The notes under the pieces are model-generated. The model saw nothing but the letters and a program-made list of their open reading frames with translations. It was not told where the DNA came from and ran no database searches. Positions 8,090 to 16,269 of a stretch of DNA of 64,000 bases are shown here, in pieces. A program made the translations under genes and the position numbers. The stretch comes from Paludibacteraceae bacterium (lineage in GTDB: Bacteria; Bacteroidota; Bacteroidia; Bacteroidales; Paludibacteraceae), in NCBI GenBank assembly GCA_016937795.1, contig JAFGVV010000016.1:1-64000 (forward strand). Direction: 5' to 3'. The stretch's first letter is position 1, and every line of letters begins with the position of its first letter.

Positions 8090-9931
8090 ATGTGTGGAAT
8101 AGTAGGATATATCGGCAAGCAACAGGCTTATCCGATTTTAATAAAAGGACTGCAACGGCTTGAATACAGAGGTTATGATAGTGCAGGTATTGCGTTAATA
8201 AACAATGGAAACCTGAATGTTTACAAAGCAAAAGGGAAAGTAGCCGACTTGGTTCAATTTGCCGAAAAAAAGGATATTACAGGGAATATTGGTATTGCTC
8301 ACACACGTTGGGCTACTCATGGTGAGCCGAACCAGGTGAATGCACATCCACATTATTCTCAATCGGAAGAATTAGCCATTATTCACAATGGAATTATCGA
8401 AAATTACGCAGTACTGAAAGAAGGACTTAAAGAACATGGTTATACATTTAACAGTGACACAGACACAGAAGTCTTGATTCAACTGATTGAGTATGTAAAA
8501 AAATCGAATCAGGTTGATTTAGCCACTGCTGTTCAATTAGCTCTTAATCAGGTAGTAGGTGCTTATGCCATTGCTGTAATTGAAAAAAATAAGCCCGATA
8601 CAATTGTGGCTGCCCGTAAAGGTAGTCCGTTAGTAGTAGGTGTGGGCGAAGATGAATATTTTCTGGCATCTGATGCAACGCCCATTATCGAATTTACCAA
8701 CAAAGTGGTATACGTGGGCGATGAGGAAATTGTAACGCTCGAACGTGATAAAGAGCTTCGAATCAAAACAATTTCGAATGTGGAGAAAACACCTGAAATT
8801 AAAAAGCTCGAAATGACGCTTAATCAACTCGAAAAAGGTGGTTATCCGCATTTTATGATTAAAGAGATTTTTGAGCAACCCAAAACACTCAGCGATTCGA
8901 TGCGCGGGCGTGTGAATGTGGAAGAAAATAATATTACGCTTTCCGGATTTATTGATAATAAAGGTAAATTCCTGAATGCCAAACGTATAATAATTACTGC
9001 TTGTGGAACTTCGTGGCATGCCGGTCTGATTGGGATGTACGCTATCGAAGAATTTGCGCGCATTCCTGTTGAAGTTGAGTATTCTTCGGAATTTAGGTAT
9101 CGTAAACCTGTTATTAACAAAGACGATATCGTAATTGCCATTTCTCAGTCGGGAGAAACTGCTGATACCCTGGCCGCTGTGGAACTTGCACGTTCGCAGG
9201 GCGCATTTATTTTCGGTATTTGCAATGTGGTGGGTGCTTCAATTCCACGAAATACCGATTCAGGTTGTTATACTCATGCAGGACCCGAAATTGGTGTGGC
9301 TTCGACCAAAGCATTTACAGCTCAGGTAACTGTACTTACCATGCTGGCTTTGATGATTGGACGCGAAAAAGGAACACTTCATCAGGATCGTTATTTACAA
9401 ATTGTGCAGGAACTGGGACGAATTCCCGAAAAAATGAAAATGTTGCTTACGCAAAACGATGCAATTGCACAGTTTGCTAAAACATTTACGTATGCGCAAA
9501 ACTTTATATATCTGGGACGTGGATATAATTTCCCTGTAGCCCTCGAAGGAGCACTTAAATTAAAAGAAATATCGTACATTCACGCCGAAGGTTATCCTGC
9601 AGCCGAAATGAAACACGGCCCAATTGCACTTATAAGCCATGAAATGCCTGTGGTGGTAATTGCCCCAAGCGCAGGTATGTACGAAAAAGTAGTGAGCAAT
9701 ATTCAGGAAATAAAAGCACGTAAAGGAAAAATTATTTCCATTATTACAGAAGGCGATGTGGTGGTGAAGAACCTGTCGGATTACAGCATAAGTATTCCCG
9801 ATACCGAAGAATGTCTGGTGCCGCTTCTGGCTGCCATTCCGCTGCAACTTATGGCTTATCATATTGCAGTTGTGAAAGGTTGCGATGTCGATCAGCCGCG
9901 CAATCTCGCAAAATCGGTGACAGTGGAATAA
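8090..9931 (+). CDS. glmS: Glutamine--fructose-6-phosphate aminotransferase (isomerizing)
   Basis: 613 residues. Cys2 (MCGIVGYIG) is the N-terminal nucleophile of the glutaminase domain. RLEYRGYDSAGIA near 24-36 and THGEPN near 75-80 belong to the same domain. Two SIS sugar-isomerase domains fill the C-terminal half (ACGTSWHAG near 305-313 and SQSGETADT near 350-358), and the protein ends LAKSVTVE, the conserved C-terminal tail of GlmS. It makes glucosamine-6-phosphate, the first committed step to UDP-GlcNAc for peptidoglycan and surface glycans. No glmS-ribozyme core is evident in the short upstream gap. A terminator follows. Confidence 0.97.
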   Translation: MCGIVGYIGKQQAYPILIKGLQRLEYRGYDSAGIALINNGNLNVYKAKGKVADLVQFAEKKDITGNIGIAHTRWATHGEPNQVNAHPHYSQSEELAIIHNGIIENYAVLKEGLKEHGYTFNSDTDTEVLIQLIEYVKKSNQVDLATAVQLALNQVVGAYAIAVIEKNKPDTIVAARKGSPLVVGVGEDEYFLASDATPIIEFTNKVVYVGDEEIVTLERDKELRIKTISNVEKTPEIKKLEMTLNQLEKGGYPHFMIKEIFEQPKTLSDSMRGRVNVEENNITLSGFIDNKGKFLNAKRIIITACGTSWHAGLIGMYAIEEFARIPVEVEYSSEFRYRKPVINKDDIVIAISQSGETADTLAAVELARSQGAFIFGICNVVGASIPRNTDSGCYTHAGPEIGVASTKAFTAQVTVLTMLALMIGREKGTLHQDRYLQIVQELGRIPEKMKMLLTQNDAIAQFAKTFTYAQNFIYLGRGYNFPVALEGALKLKEISYIHAEGYPAAEMKHGPIALISHEMPVVVIAPSAGMYEKVVSNIQEIKARKGKIISIITEGDVVVKNLSDYSISIPDTEECLVPLLAAIPLQLMAYHIAVVKGCDVDQPRNLAKSVTVE

Positions 9932-9937
9932 AAGTTT

Positions 9938-9976
9938 AAACCCCTTCGTATCAAATTCTGAGCGCGGGGGTTTTTC
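9938..9976 (+). terminator. Probable terminator after glmS
   Basis: AAACCCC (9938-9944) pairs with GGGGTTT (9967-9973), followed by a T-run. The loop is long (22 bases), so the prediction is weaker than for the other terminators in the window. Confidence 0.55.
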
Positions 9977-10074
9977 TTTTAGTAGTCATCTTGATATATT
10001 ATTTCTAATAACTAATTATTAATCAGCCGAAAAAAAAAGAAAATACGCGAATCTCAAAATAAGGAAAAAAGAAA

Positions 10075-11871
10075 ATGTGTGGAATTGCAATGGTAAGGCT
10101 TTTGAAGCCTTTGGATTTTTATCAGGAGAAATACGGAACATGGCAGTATGGTTTGCAAAAAATGTATCTGCTCATGGAAAAACAACACAACAGAGGGCAG
10201 GAGGGAGCAGGACTGGCTACTGTAAAACTCGATGTTCCGCCGGGAGAAGAATATATCTGGCGCGAAAGAATTGAAGGTAAAAATGCTATTCAGGAAATTT
10301 TTGCCGGCATTAATGCGACTATGAGAAATGCTGGTAGTGAGGTGTTTAATAATGTTGAAAAGGCAAAAGCTGAACTTCCGTTTGCAGGAGAAATGTATCT
10401 CGGACATCTTCGATACAGCACCACCGGCAAAAGCGGACTTTCGTATGTGCATCCTTTCCTTCGACGTCATAACTGGAAAAACCGAACCATGGTGCTGGCA
10501 GGAAATTTCAATCTTACAAATGTAGATGAACTTTTTGATTATCTGACGCTTAAAGGTCAGCATCCGCGCGATAAAGGCGATACTTTTCTGATGCTCGAGT
10601 CGCTGGGTTTTACGCTCGATAAAGAAGTTCAAAAAGAGTACGATTTGCTGAAACAACGCTACACAAACGACCGCGTAATTACACAAAAGATTGAAGAAAA
10701 TCTGCGAATTGCTTCATTTATTCGTAAATCCGAAAAAATGTGGGATGGTGGTTATGCCATTTGTGGCATGCTCGGACATGGTGATTCCTTCGTTTTTCGT
10801 GATCCAAAGGGCATTCGCCCCGCATTTTATTATATCAGCGACGAAATTGTGGTGAGTGCTTCCGAACGACCTGTCATTCAAACGGCTATGAATGTGAAAG
10901 AAGAGGATGTACACGAACTTCTTCCGGGACAAGCACTGATAATTAAGAAAAATGGTGCTGTAAAATTCGAAACCATCCGTATGGCCGATCCAAATCCTGC
11001 AAAATGTTCTTTCGAAAGAATTTATTTTTCGCGCGGTAGTGACATTGAGATTTATAATGAACGAAAAAAATTAGGAAAATCGCTCAGTAAAGATATTCTG
11101 AAAGCCGTTGACAATGAAATTGAAAATACAGTTTTTTCATTTATTCCGAATACTGCCGAAGTGGCTTTTTATGGAATGATCGATGGTATAAAGGCATATA
11201 CCGGAAAAGCTCCACGCACCGAAAAAGTACTTATAAAAGATATAAAACTCCGTACTTTCATTTCCACCAATAACGAACGCGACGATTTGGCCACACACGT
11301 GTACGACATTACTTACGGCTCTATTCGCCGAAATAAAGTGGACAATCTGGTAGCTATCGACGACTCAATTGTACGCGGAACTACTTTGAAACAGAGTATT
11401 TTGAAAATTCTGAACCGTCTTGAACCTAAAAAAATAGTAATCGTATCATCTTCACCACAAGTACGTTATCCGGACTACTATGGAATAGACATGGCGCGAA
11501 TGGGTGAGTTTTGTGCTTTCAGGGCAGCCATTAGCCTCTTGAAGTCAAGCGGTCGTCAAAATATCATTGATGAAGTGTACCGCAAATGTAAACTTCAGGA
11601 AAATTTTTCCAAAGAACAGATAGTAAATCATGTGACTGATATTTACGAGCCTTTCACTCAGAATGAAATTTCTGCTGAAATTGCCCGAATGCTAACGCCT
11701 GACGAAGTCGATTGCCCTGTAGAATTGGTTTATCAGACCATCGAAGGTTTGCACACAGCCTGCCCAAACCACAAAGGCGACTGGTATTTTACAGGAAACT
11801 ATCCAACTCCTGGTGGCAATCGCCTTGTAAATAAGGCATTTATAAATTACTACGAAGGTACTGAAATCTAA
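10075..11871 (+). CDS. purF: Amidophosphoribosyltransferase, long Bacteroidota form
   Basis: 598 residues. Cys2 in MCGIA is the glutaminase nucleophile with no propeptide. QHNRGQEGAGLA near 37-48 and GHLRYSTTG near 110-118 are the PurF versions of the Ntn motifs. CSFERIYFSRGSD near 311-323 links to a phosphoribosyltransferase domain whose PRPP motif is VAIDDSIVRGTT at 426-437. Family knowledge: the enzyme makes phosphoribosylamine, the first step of purine synthesis. It is about 100 residues longer than E. coli PurF, with extra sequence near 60-100 and 150-220 and at the C-terminus. Bacteroidota often carry this long form besides a short one; whether this is the main PurF cannot be told here. 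Confidence 0.82.
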   Translation: MCGIAMVRLLKPLDFYQEKYGTWQYGLQKMYLLMEKQHNRGQEGAGLATVKLDVPPGEEYIWRERIEGKNAIQEIFAGINATMRNAGSEVFNNVEKAKAELPFAGEMYLGHLRYSTTGKSGLSYVHPFLRRHNWKNRTMVLAGNFNLTNVDELFDYLTLKGQHPRDKGDTFLMLESLGFTLDKEVQKEYDLLKQRYTNDRVITQKIEENLRIASFIRKSEKMWDGGYAICGMLGHGDSFVFRDPKGIRPAFYYISDEIVVSASERPVIQTAMNVKEEDVHELLPGQALIIKKNGAVKFETIRMADPNPAKCSFERIYFSRGSDIEIYNERKKLGKSLSKDILKAVDNEIENTVFSFIPNTAEVAFYGMIDGIKAYTGKAPRTEKVLIKDIKLRTFISTNNERDDLATHVYDITYGSIRRNKVDNLVAIDDSIVRGTTLKQSILKILNRLEPKKIVIVSSSPQVRYPDYYGIDMARMGEFCAFRAAISLLKSSGRQNIIDEVYRKCKLQENFSKEQIVNHVTDIYEPFTQNEISAEIARMLTPDEVDCPVELVYQTIEGLHTACPNHKGDWYFTGNYPTPGGNRLVNKAFINYYEGTEI

Positions 11872-11893
11872 TTTTATTCCACATAAATTATTT

Positions 11894-11937
11894 TACCGAA
11901 AAGTGTTTTTGAAAAAATGCTTTTCGGTATTTTTATT
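11894..11937 (+). terminator. Rho-independent terminator after purF
   Basis: A perfect 10-bp stem, TACCGAAAAG (11894-11903) with CTTTTCGGTA (11920-11929), is followed by a T-rich tail. It starts 23 bp after the purF stop. Confidence 0.85.
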
Positions 11938-11985
11938 TACGCATTATCTTGCTGATTATCAAAATGTAAGTTTGAATAGCATAAT

Positions 11986-12020
11986 TTACCTGCACATTCC
12001 TGCTTGAAATGTGCAGGTAA
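11986..12020. promoter_or_regulatory. 13-bp perfect inverted repeat upstream of the acyl-CoA synthetase
   Basis: TTACCTGCACATT (11986-11998) and AATGTGCAGGTAA (12008-12020) are exact reverse complements with a 9-base spacer. No T-run follows, and a terminator already lies just upstream, so an operator is more likely than a terminator. A TATATTTG box at 12035-12042 lies between it and the start at 12081. Confidence 0.5.
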
Positions 12021-12080
12021 TAATGAATAATTTGTATATTTGTATTCAAATTGTAAAATGACTATAATTTCAACAGATAT

Positions 12081-13739
12081 ATGTACAAAAAAATTACCCC
12101 ACAACCACTTACCCTCAAGTCGCTAATTGACTATTCAGTAGCACATTTTGCCGAAAATACAGCTGTCGCATTCGTCGAAGGAAATGGATTGCTGAAGTAC
12201 TCAGATTTAGGAAAGTCCATCGACGAAATGGCTGGTTTACTGTATAGTTTCGGACTGGAAAAAGGTGACAAGGTTGCATTGTATAGTCAGAATATGCCAA
12301 ACTGGGTGATTGCATATTTTGCTGTGGTGGCTCGTGGGCTTGTCATTGTTCCAATTTTACCCGACTTTACGCGCGAGGAAGTAGAAAATGTGCTGATTCA
12401 TTCGGAAGCAAAAGCTCTTTTTGTAAGTGAACGGCTGAAACCCAAAACAGATGGACTAGAACTTCCACATTTAAAGACAAAGATTAAACTTGAGGATTTA
12501 ACGGTTATCTCAGGAGAAATAACAACTCCAAAACCTGAAAAAATTGCTGAGATTGCTGTAAACGAAGAGGATATTGCGGCTATAATTTACACATCAGGTA
12601 CTACAGGCCGTTCGAAAGGAGTGGTGTTGACACAAAAAAACATCACTTTTGTGGCCATGCAGTCGTATACAATTTTTCCGATAAACGAACATGATGTTTT
12701 CCTGTCGTTTTTACCACTTTCGCATACTTACGAAAACTCAATTGGAATGTTGTATCCGATAATGTACGGAGCATCAATATATTATCTGGAAAAACCGCCT
12801 ACTGCAGCTTCACTGTTACCAGCAATGGCAAAAATCCGACCTACAATGATGTTGTCGGTGCCGCTCATTATGGAAAAGCTTTATAAAAATCAGATTCAGG
12901 CTAAATTTGTAAAAACAAAATTTTCCAGAATGATTTATAAATCACCGGTGTTCAGAATACTAATACATCGAATTGCCGGAAAAAAACTTTATCAGACTTT
13001 TGGTGGCCGATTGAAATTTTTCGGCATTGGTGGTGCAAAACTCGATTCGCGTGTCGAACGATTCCTGAAAGAAGCAAAATTCCCTTACGCTATTGGTTAC
13101 GGACTTACCGAAACTGCACCTTTGTTGGCCGGAGCTGCTCCGCATCAAACAAAACTGCAATCCACAGGTTATGCCATGGAAGGTGTTGAACTGAAATTAA
13201 ACGAACCCAACAAAAAAGGAGTAGGAGAGATCTGGGCGAAAGGTCCGAATGTGATGGTGGGATATTACAAAAATCCTGAAGCTACTGAAGAAGTTCTTAC
13301 TTCGGATGGTTGGTTTCGCACAGGTGATCTTGGCAAATTCGATGCTAAGCAACGACTTTTCATAAAGGGAAGAATGAAAAACACTATTATAAGTGCCAGT
13401 GGCGAAAATATTTACCCTGAAGATATTGAATCGGTAATTAATAATACTCAATATGTGGTGGAGTCGCTAGTAATTGAAGAAGATGGCTATCTGGTGGCTA
13501 AAGTGATTCTCGACATTGAAGCTATAGAAAAAAATATCGCGCATCTGAAAGCTGTGATCGACGAGAAAAAGGAAAAATATACAGAGTGGAAACAGCATTT
13601 CACCAAAGAATTAAATGCCAAACTCAACAGGGCTTCGCAAATTAATCGCGTGGATATTATGGACGAACCTTTTGAAAAAACTGCTTCGCAGAAAATTAAG
13701 CGCTTTTTATACAACAAAACTAATCCAAAAAAGAAATAA
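12081..13739 (+). CDS. AMP-binding long-chain acyl-CoA synthetase
   Basis: 552 residues. The adenylate-forming P-loop is IIYTSGTTGRSKG at 168-180. Further downstream are GYGLTETAP (A5-type motif), GWFRTGDLG (ADP-ribose-binding Asp) and KGRMKNTIISASGENIYPEDIE, the hinge and C-terminal domain core. Family knowledge: it activates fatty acids with ATP and CoA. The opening TLKSLIDYSVAHFAENTA is like FadD-type synthetases. It sits alone between two terminators, with a possible operator upstream. Chain length cannot be inferred; an acyl-ACP synthetase role is a less likely alternative. Confidence 0.85.
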   Translation: MYKKITPQPLTLKSLIDYSVAHFAENTAVAFVEGNGLLKYSDLGKSIDEMAGLLYSFGLEKGDKVALYSQNMPNWVIAYFAVVARGLVIVPILPDFTREEVENVLIHSEAKALFVSERLKPKTDGLELPHLKTKIKLEDLTVISGEITTPKPEKIAEIAVNEEDIAAIIYTSGTTGRSKGVVLTQKNITFVAMQSYTIFPINEHDVFLSFLPLSHTYENSIGMLYPIMYGASIYYLEKPPTAASLLPAMAKIRPTMMLSVPLIMEKLYKNQIQAKFVKTKFSRMIYKSPVFRILIHRIAGKKLYQTFGGRLKFFGIGGAKLDSRVERFLKEAKFPYAIGYGLTETAPLLAGAAPHQTKLQSTGYAMEGVELKLNEPNKKGVGEIWAKGPNVMVGYYKNPEATEEVLTSDGWFRTGDLGKFDAKQRLFIKGRMKNTIISASGENIYPEDIESVINNTQYVVESLVIEEDGYLVAKVILDIEAIEKNIAHLKAVIDEKKEKYTEWKQHFTKELNAKLNRASQINRVDIMDEPFEKTASQKIKRFLYNKTNPKKK

Positions 13740-13770
13740 TTCTGATACTTACCAAAAACCACAAAAACAA

Positions 13771-13805
13771 AGCCCGAATGCTGCAAATGCAACATCCGGG
13801 CTTTT
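13771..13805. terminator. Bidirectional terminator between the acyl-CoA synthetase and flotillin genes
   Basis: A 14-base stem, AGCCCGAATGCTGC with GCAACATCCGGGCT, has a short central loop. The two imperfect pairs become G-U pairs on the minus strand. T-rich tails lie on both sides, so it can serve both converging genes. Confidence 0.8.
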
Positions 13806-13825
13806 TCATTATGAACAACAATCAA

Positions 13826-15346
13826 TTACTTTTCATTTTCCACTGTTTCAACCTCAGTTTTAGAAGTTTCTTCTTTAGGACCTTTCAGATAAGTAGGCAG
13901 GTTTAGTCCGGCCATATTGAACAAATCGTTCAAAGGAGGTACAGTTTTCATCATTCCCGACACAAAATTGGCAGTTGTGCTGTTTCCGTTATCGCTCGAA
14001 CCATTGCCCGAATCCCATACAGTAATTTTGTCAATTTTAATGTTTTTGACAGCTTCAACCTGTGTTTTCACTAACTCAGGCAGCTTTTCGATAAGCAACA
14101 ACTGGAAAGCTTTGGTCGGATCGCCACCAGCTGCACCCACCACTTCTTTGTAACCTTCTGCTTGCTTGGTAAGTATTTCGTACAAACCTTTGGCTTCAGC
14201 CTCCATTTTTGCATAAATAGCATCGGCTTCCCCTTTGGCCTGTTCACGCGTTTGTTCTGCAATGGCCTGAGCCTCAATAATTGCACGTTGTTTTGCTATT
14301 TCGGCAGGAACCACAATATTGGCATTTTGTGTGGAGCGCTCACGGTCGGCACGTGCATTTTCGGCTGCTTGCTCAGCATGATACGATTCCTCGAGTGCTT
14401 TAGCCTGTTGTACTTTTTCAGAAGCTATCGCAATTTTCAGTGCTTCAGCTTCTTTTTCTCTACGGAGTGCATCCGATTGTGCTATCGATATTTTTGCTTC
14501 GTTTTCTCCTTTAATAGCTAAAGCATTTGCTTCCGAAGTTTTTATACGAGTATCCTTTTCAGCTTCAGCTTTACCAATCGATTCGTCTTTAAACGCTTGC
14601 GCAATACTTACTTCACGGTCTTTTTGAGTAATCGCAATTTTCACATCACGGTCACGATGCGTTTCAGCAATTTGAGTATCTTTTTCTCTGTCGGCCATCG
14701 CTTTACCTGTTTCCCCGATTTTTTCCTGCTCAGCCACACTGATTTTTGCTTCGTTGATAGCTTTTGCAGCCGCTTCTTTACCCAAAGCTTCGATATAACC
14801 CGATTCATCTTTAATGTCGGTTACGTTTACGTTGATCAGTTTTAAACCGATTTTTTTTAATTCACTGTCCACATTTTTCGAAATGTTGTCCAGGAATTTA
14901 TCGCGGTCGGAGTTGATTTCTTCAATAGTCATAGTGGCAATCACCAAACGCAACTGACCAAAAAGAATATCTTTTGCCAAATCCTGAATGTTTTCTGAAT
15001 TAAGTCCGAGCAAACGTTCAGCAGCGGTATTCATGTTTTCATGTTCGGTAGAAATAGCAATTGTAAACCTACAAGGTACATCCACGCGGATATTCTGACG
15101 ACTTAAAGCATTCGTCAGATTAGCTTCAATGGATAGCGGTTTCAGATCGAGATAGGCATAATCCTGAATTACAGGCCATATAAATGCACCTCCTCCGTGA
15201 ATACATTTAGCCGAAGTTCCTCCGGTTTTTCCGTAAACGACAAGAATTTTGTCCGATGGACAACGTTTGTAGCGCGACACTAGTGCCGAAATGGTTACAA
15301 AAATAACCACCGCCAGAATGATAATTAGATAAATTGGTGAAATCAT
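13826..15346 (-). CDS. Flotillin-like SPFH protein (YuaG/FloT-like)
   Basis: 506 residues. A membrane segment at about 4-23 is followed by an SPFH domain (about 30-190) with KILVVYGKTGG and ENIQDLAKDILFGQLRLVIATMT, cut here to the core LVIATMTIEEIN. A long Ala/Glu/Lys-rich coiled coil runs from about 190 to 400. From 219 it keeps a strict 11-residue phase (for example HRDRDVKIAIT, QKDREVSIAQA, FKDESIGKAEA), which fits a hendecad coil. The C-terminus is Gly/Ser/Asn-rich with a short hydrophobic end. Family knowledge: flotillins form oligomeric scaffolds in membrane microdomains. The next gene upstream is an NfeD/YuaF-like partner, as in Bacillus yuaFG. Confidence 0.93.
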   Translation of the reverse strand: MISPIYLIIILAVVIFVTISALVSRYKRCPSDKILVVYGKTGGTSAKCIHGGGAFIWPVIQDYAYLDLKPLSIEANLTNALSRQNIRVDVPCRFTIAISTEHENMNTAAERLLGLNSENIQDLAKDILFGQLRLVIATMTIEEINSDRDKFLDNISKNVDSELKKIGLKLINVNVTDIKDESGYIEALGKEAAAKAINEAKISVAEQEKIGETGKAMADREKDTQIAETHRDRDVKIAITQKDREVSIAQAFKDESIGKAEAEKDTRIKTSEANALAIKGENEAKISIAQSDALRREKEAEALKIAIASEKVQQAKALEESYHAEQAAENARADRERSTQNANIVVPAEIAKQRAIIEAQAIAEQTREQAKGEADAIYAKMEAEAKGLYEILTKQAEGYKEVVGAAGGDPTKAFQLLLIEKLPELVKTQVEAVKNIKIDKITVWDSGNGSSDNGNSTTANFVSGMMKTVPPLNDLFNMAGLNLPTYLKGPKEETSKTEVETVENEK

Positions 15347-15393
15347 AAGTGTTTAATTTTATTGAAAATAAAAGATTTATTGAGTTTAAATAA

Positions 15394-15960
15394 TTAGATT
15401 TTTTCTACAATCAAAACATTGCCATTTTCGATACTGACAATTTTCACAGTCGATCCTGAAGGAATTTTCTCACCTTTTGTCATTACTTCCAATTCGTGCA
15501 TTGAACCTTTTACGCTAATGAGTATCTTCCCTCTACCTTCCATGTGAGCAGGAATGGTTAAATACACTTCCGCGATTTTCGAAAGGGTTTCGCTCATTTT
15601 GAAGCTTCCATCTTCTCCCAGTTTAAGTATCTGACTGATTACCAAAAAGAATACATACACAAATGCTACTCCGATAATTGTGGCAGCCAATATCAGAATT
15701 GTTTTATTTTGAATTAAACCATAGAATGAAATGCCTGCCCAACCAAAACCCAACAGAAAATTTATCAGATTTCGAAAAGAAAAAAGTTGAAAAGGAGCAT
15801 CGCCACCATCAAGATTACTGTCAAAATCGGCCTCAAGCCCTTCCGACGAGTCTACCCCCACGAATGTCATAATTGTTTGAATAGCGAAAATAACAGTGGC
15901 TGGTATGGCCACAAACCAAAACGTTCGAAGCAGCGGATCAAGTTCTGTTAGAAAGTCCAT
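15394..15960 (-). CDS. NfeD/YuaF-like membrane protein, flotillin partner
   Basis: 188 residues from the ATG at 15960; an upstream in-frame TTG at 15969 is less likely. Hydrophobic segments are at about 15-35, 65-83 and 87-112. A soluble C-terminal domain (about 125-188) has beta-rich sequence (GRGKILISVKGSMHELEVM, GSTVKIVSIENGNVLIVEK) like the OB-fold of NfeD proteins. Family knowledge: NfeD/YuaF proteins pair with SPFH proteins and may control their assembly. It is 47 bp upstream of the flotillin gene on the same strand, with no terminator between, so an operon is likely. Confidence 0.8.
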   Translation of the reverse strand: MDFLTELDPLLRTFWFVAIPATVIFAIQTIMTFVGVDSSEGLEADFDSNLDGGDAPFQLFSFRNLINFLLGFGWAGISFYGLIQNKTILILAATIIGVAFVYVFFLVISQILKLGEDGSFKMSETLSKIAEVYLTIPAHMEGRGKILISVKGSMHELEVMTKGEKIPSGSTVKIVSIENGNVLIVEKI

Positions 15961-16122
15961 AATGTTCAAATTTAAGTTTATAGTATTTTTTAAGAAAATA
16001 ATTTCACAAAGATTGTCATTTTAAGTGGATTTTCCTACTGTTTTGAGCATTATTATTTAACAACGACATAAAAAAGTTTTCAACAACTAATATTGATATT
16101 TCCGATTAGAATTTAATAGCAT

Positions 16123-16153
16123 AAAAAAAGGAGATACTGCACAGCATCTCCTT
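16123..16153 (-). terminator. Rho-independent terminator after proS
   Basis: On the minus strand the stem AAGGAGAT (16153-16146) pairs with ATCTCCTT (16135-16128), followed by a seven-T run. It is about 115 bp after the proS stop. Confidence 0.78.
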
Positions 16154-16228
16154 ACTTTTATACGAACAAAAAAATATTTAAATAACTAATTATCAGCAAT
16201 TCGCAAAAAACTGCTTTCATTATTCAAT

Positions 16229-16260
16229 AATCTTCAAATGTTCAAATCTTCAAATCTTCA
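16229..16260. repeat. 8-bp tandem repeat, four units
   Basis: Units AATCTTCA, AATGTTCA, AATCTTCA, AATCTTCA run head to tail. They end 9 bp from the proS stop codon, in the 3' flank of the gene. Confidence 0.8.
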
Positions 16261-16269
16261 ATTTTAGCT

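Larger units (their letters stand above)
15961..16269. other. 309-bp intergenic stretch: terminator plus short tandem repeat
   Basis: No credible coding sequence. It holds the proS terminator (16123-16153) and a four-unit 8-bp tandem repeat (16229-16260) next to the proS stop. The remainder is AT-rich and should contain the promoter of the NfeD/flotillin operon, but no good TTG/TAnnTTTG pair is visible. Confidence 0.6.

Noticed and set aside
10054..10686. Long open frame antisense to the purF start region
   Set aside because: It lies opposite a gene with clear PurF motifs; its protein is Phe/Ser/Ile-rich without any recognisable domain.
15961..15969. Upstream TTG start for the NfeD/YuaF-like gene
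   Set aside because: An ATG follows three codons later and no conserved residues are gained.
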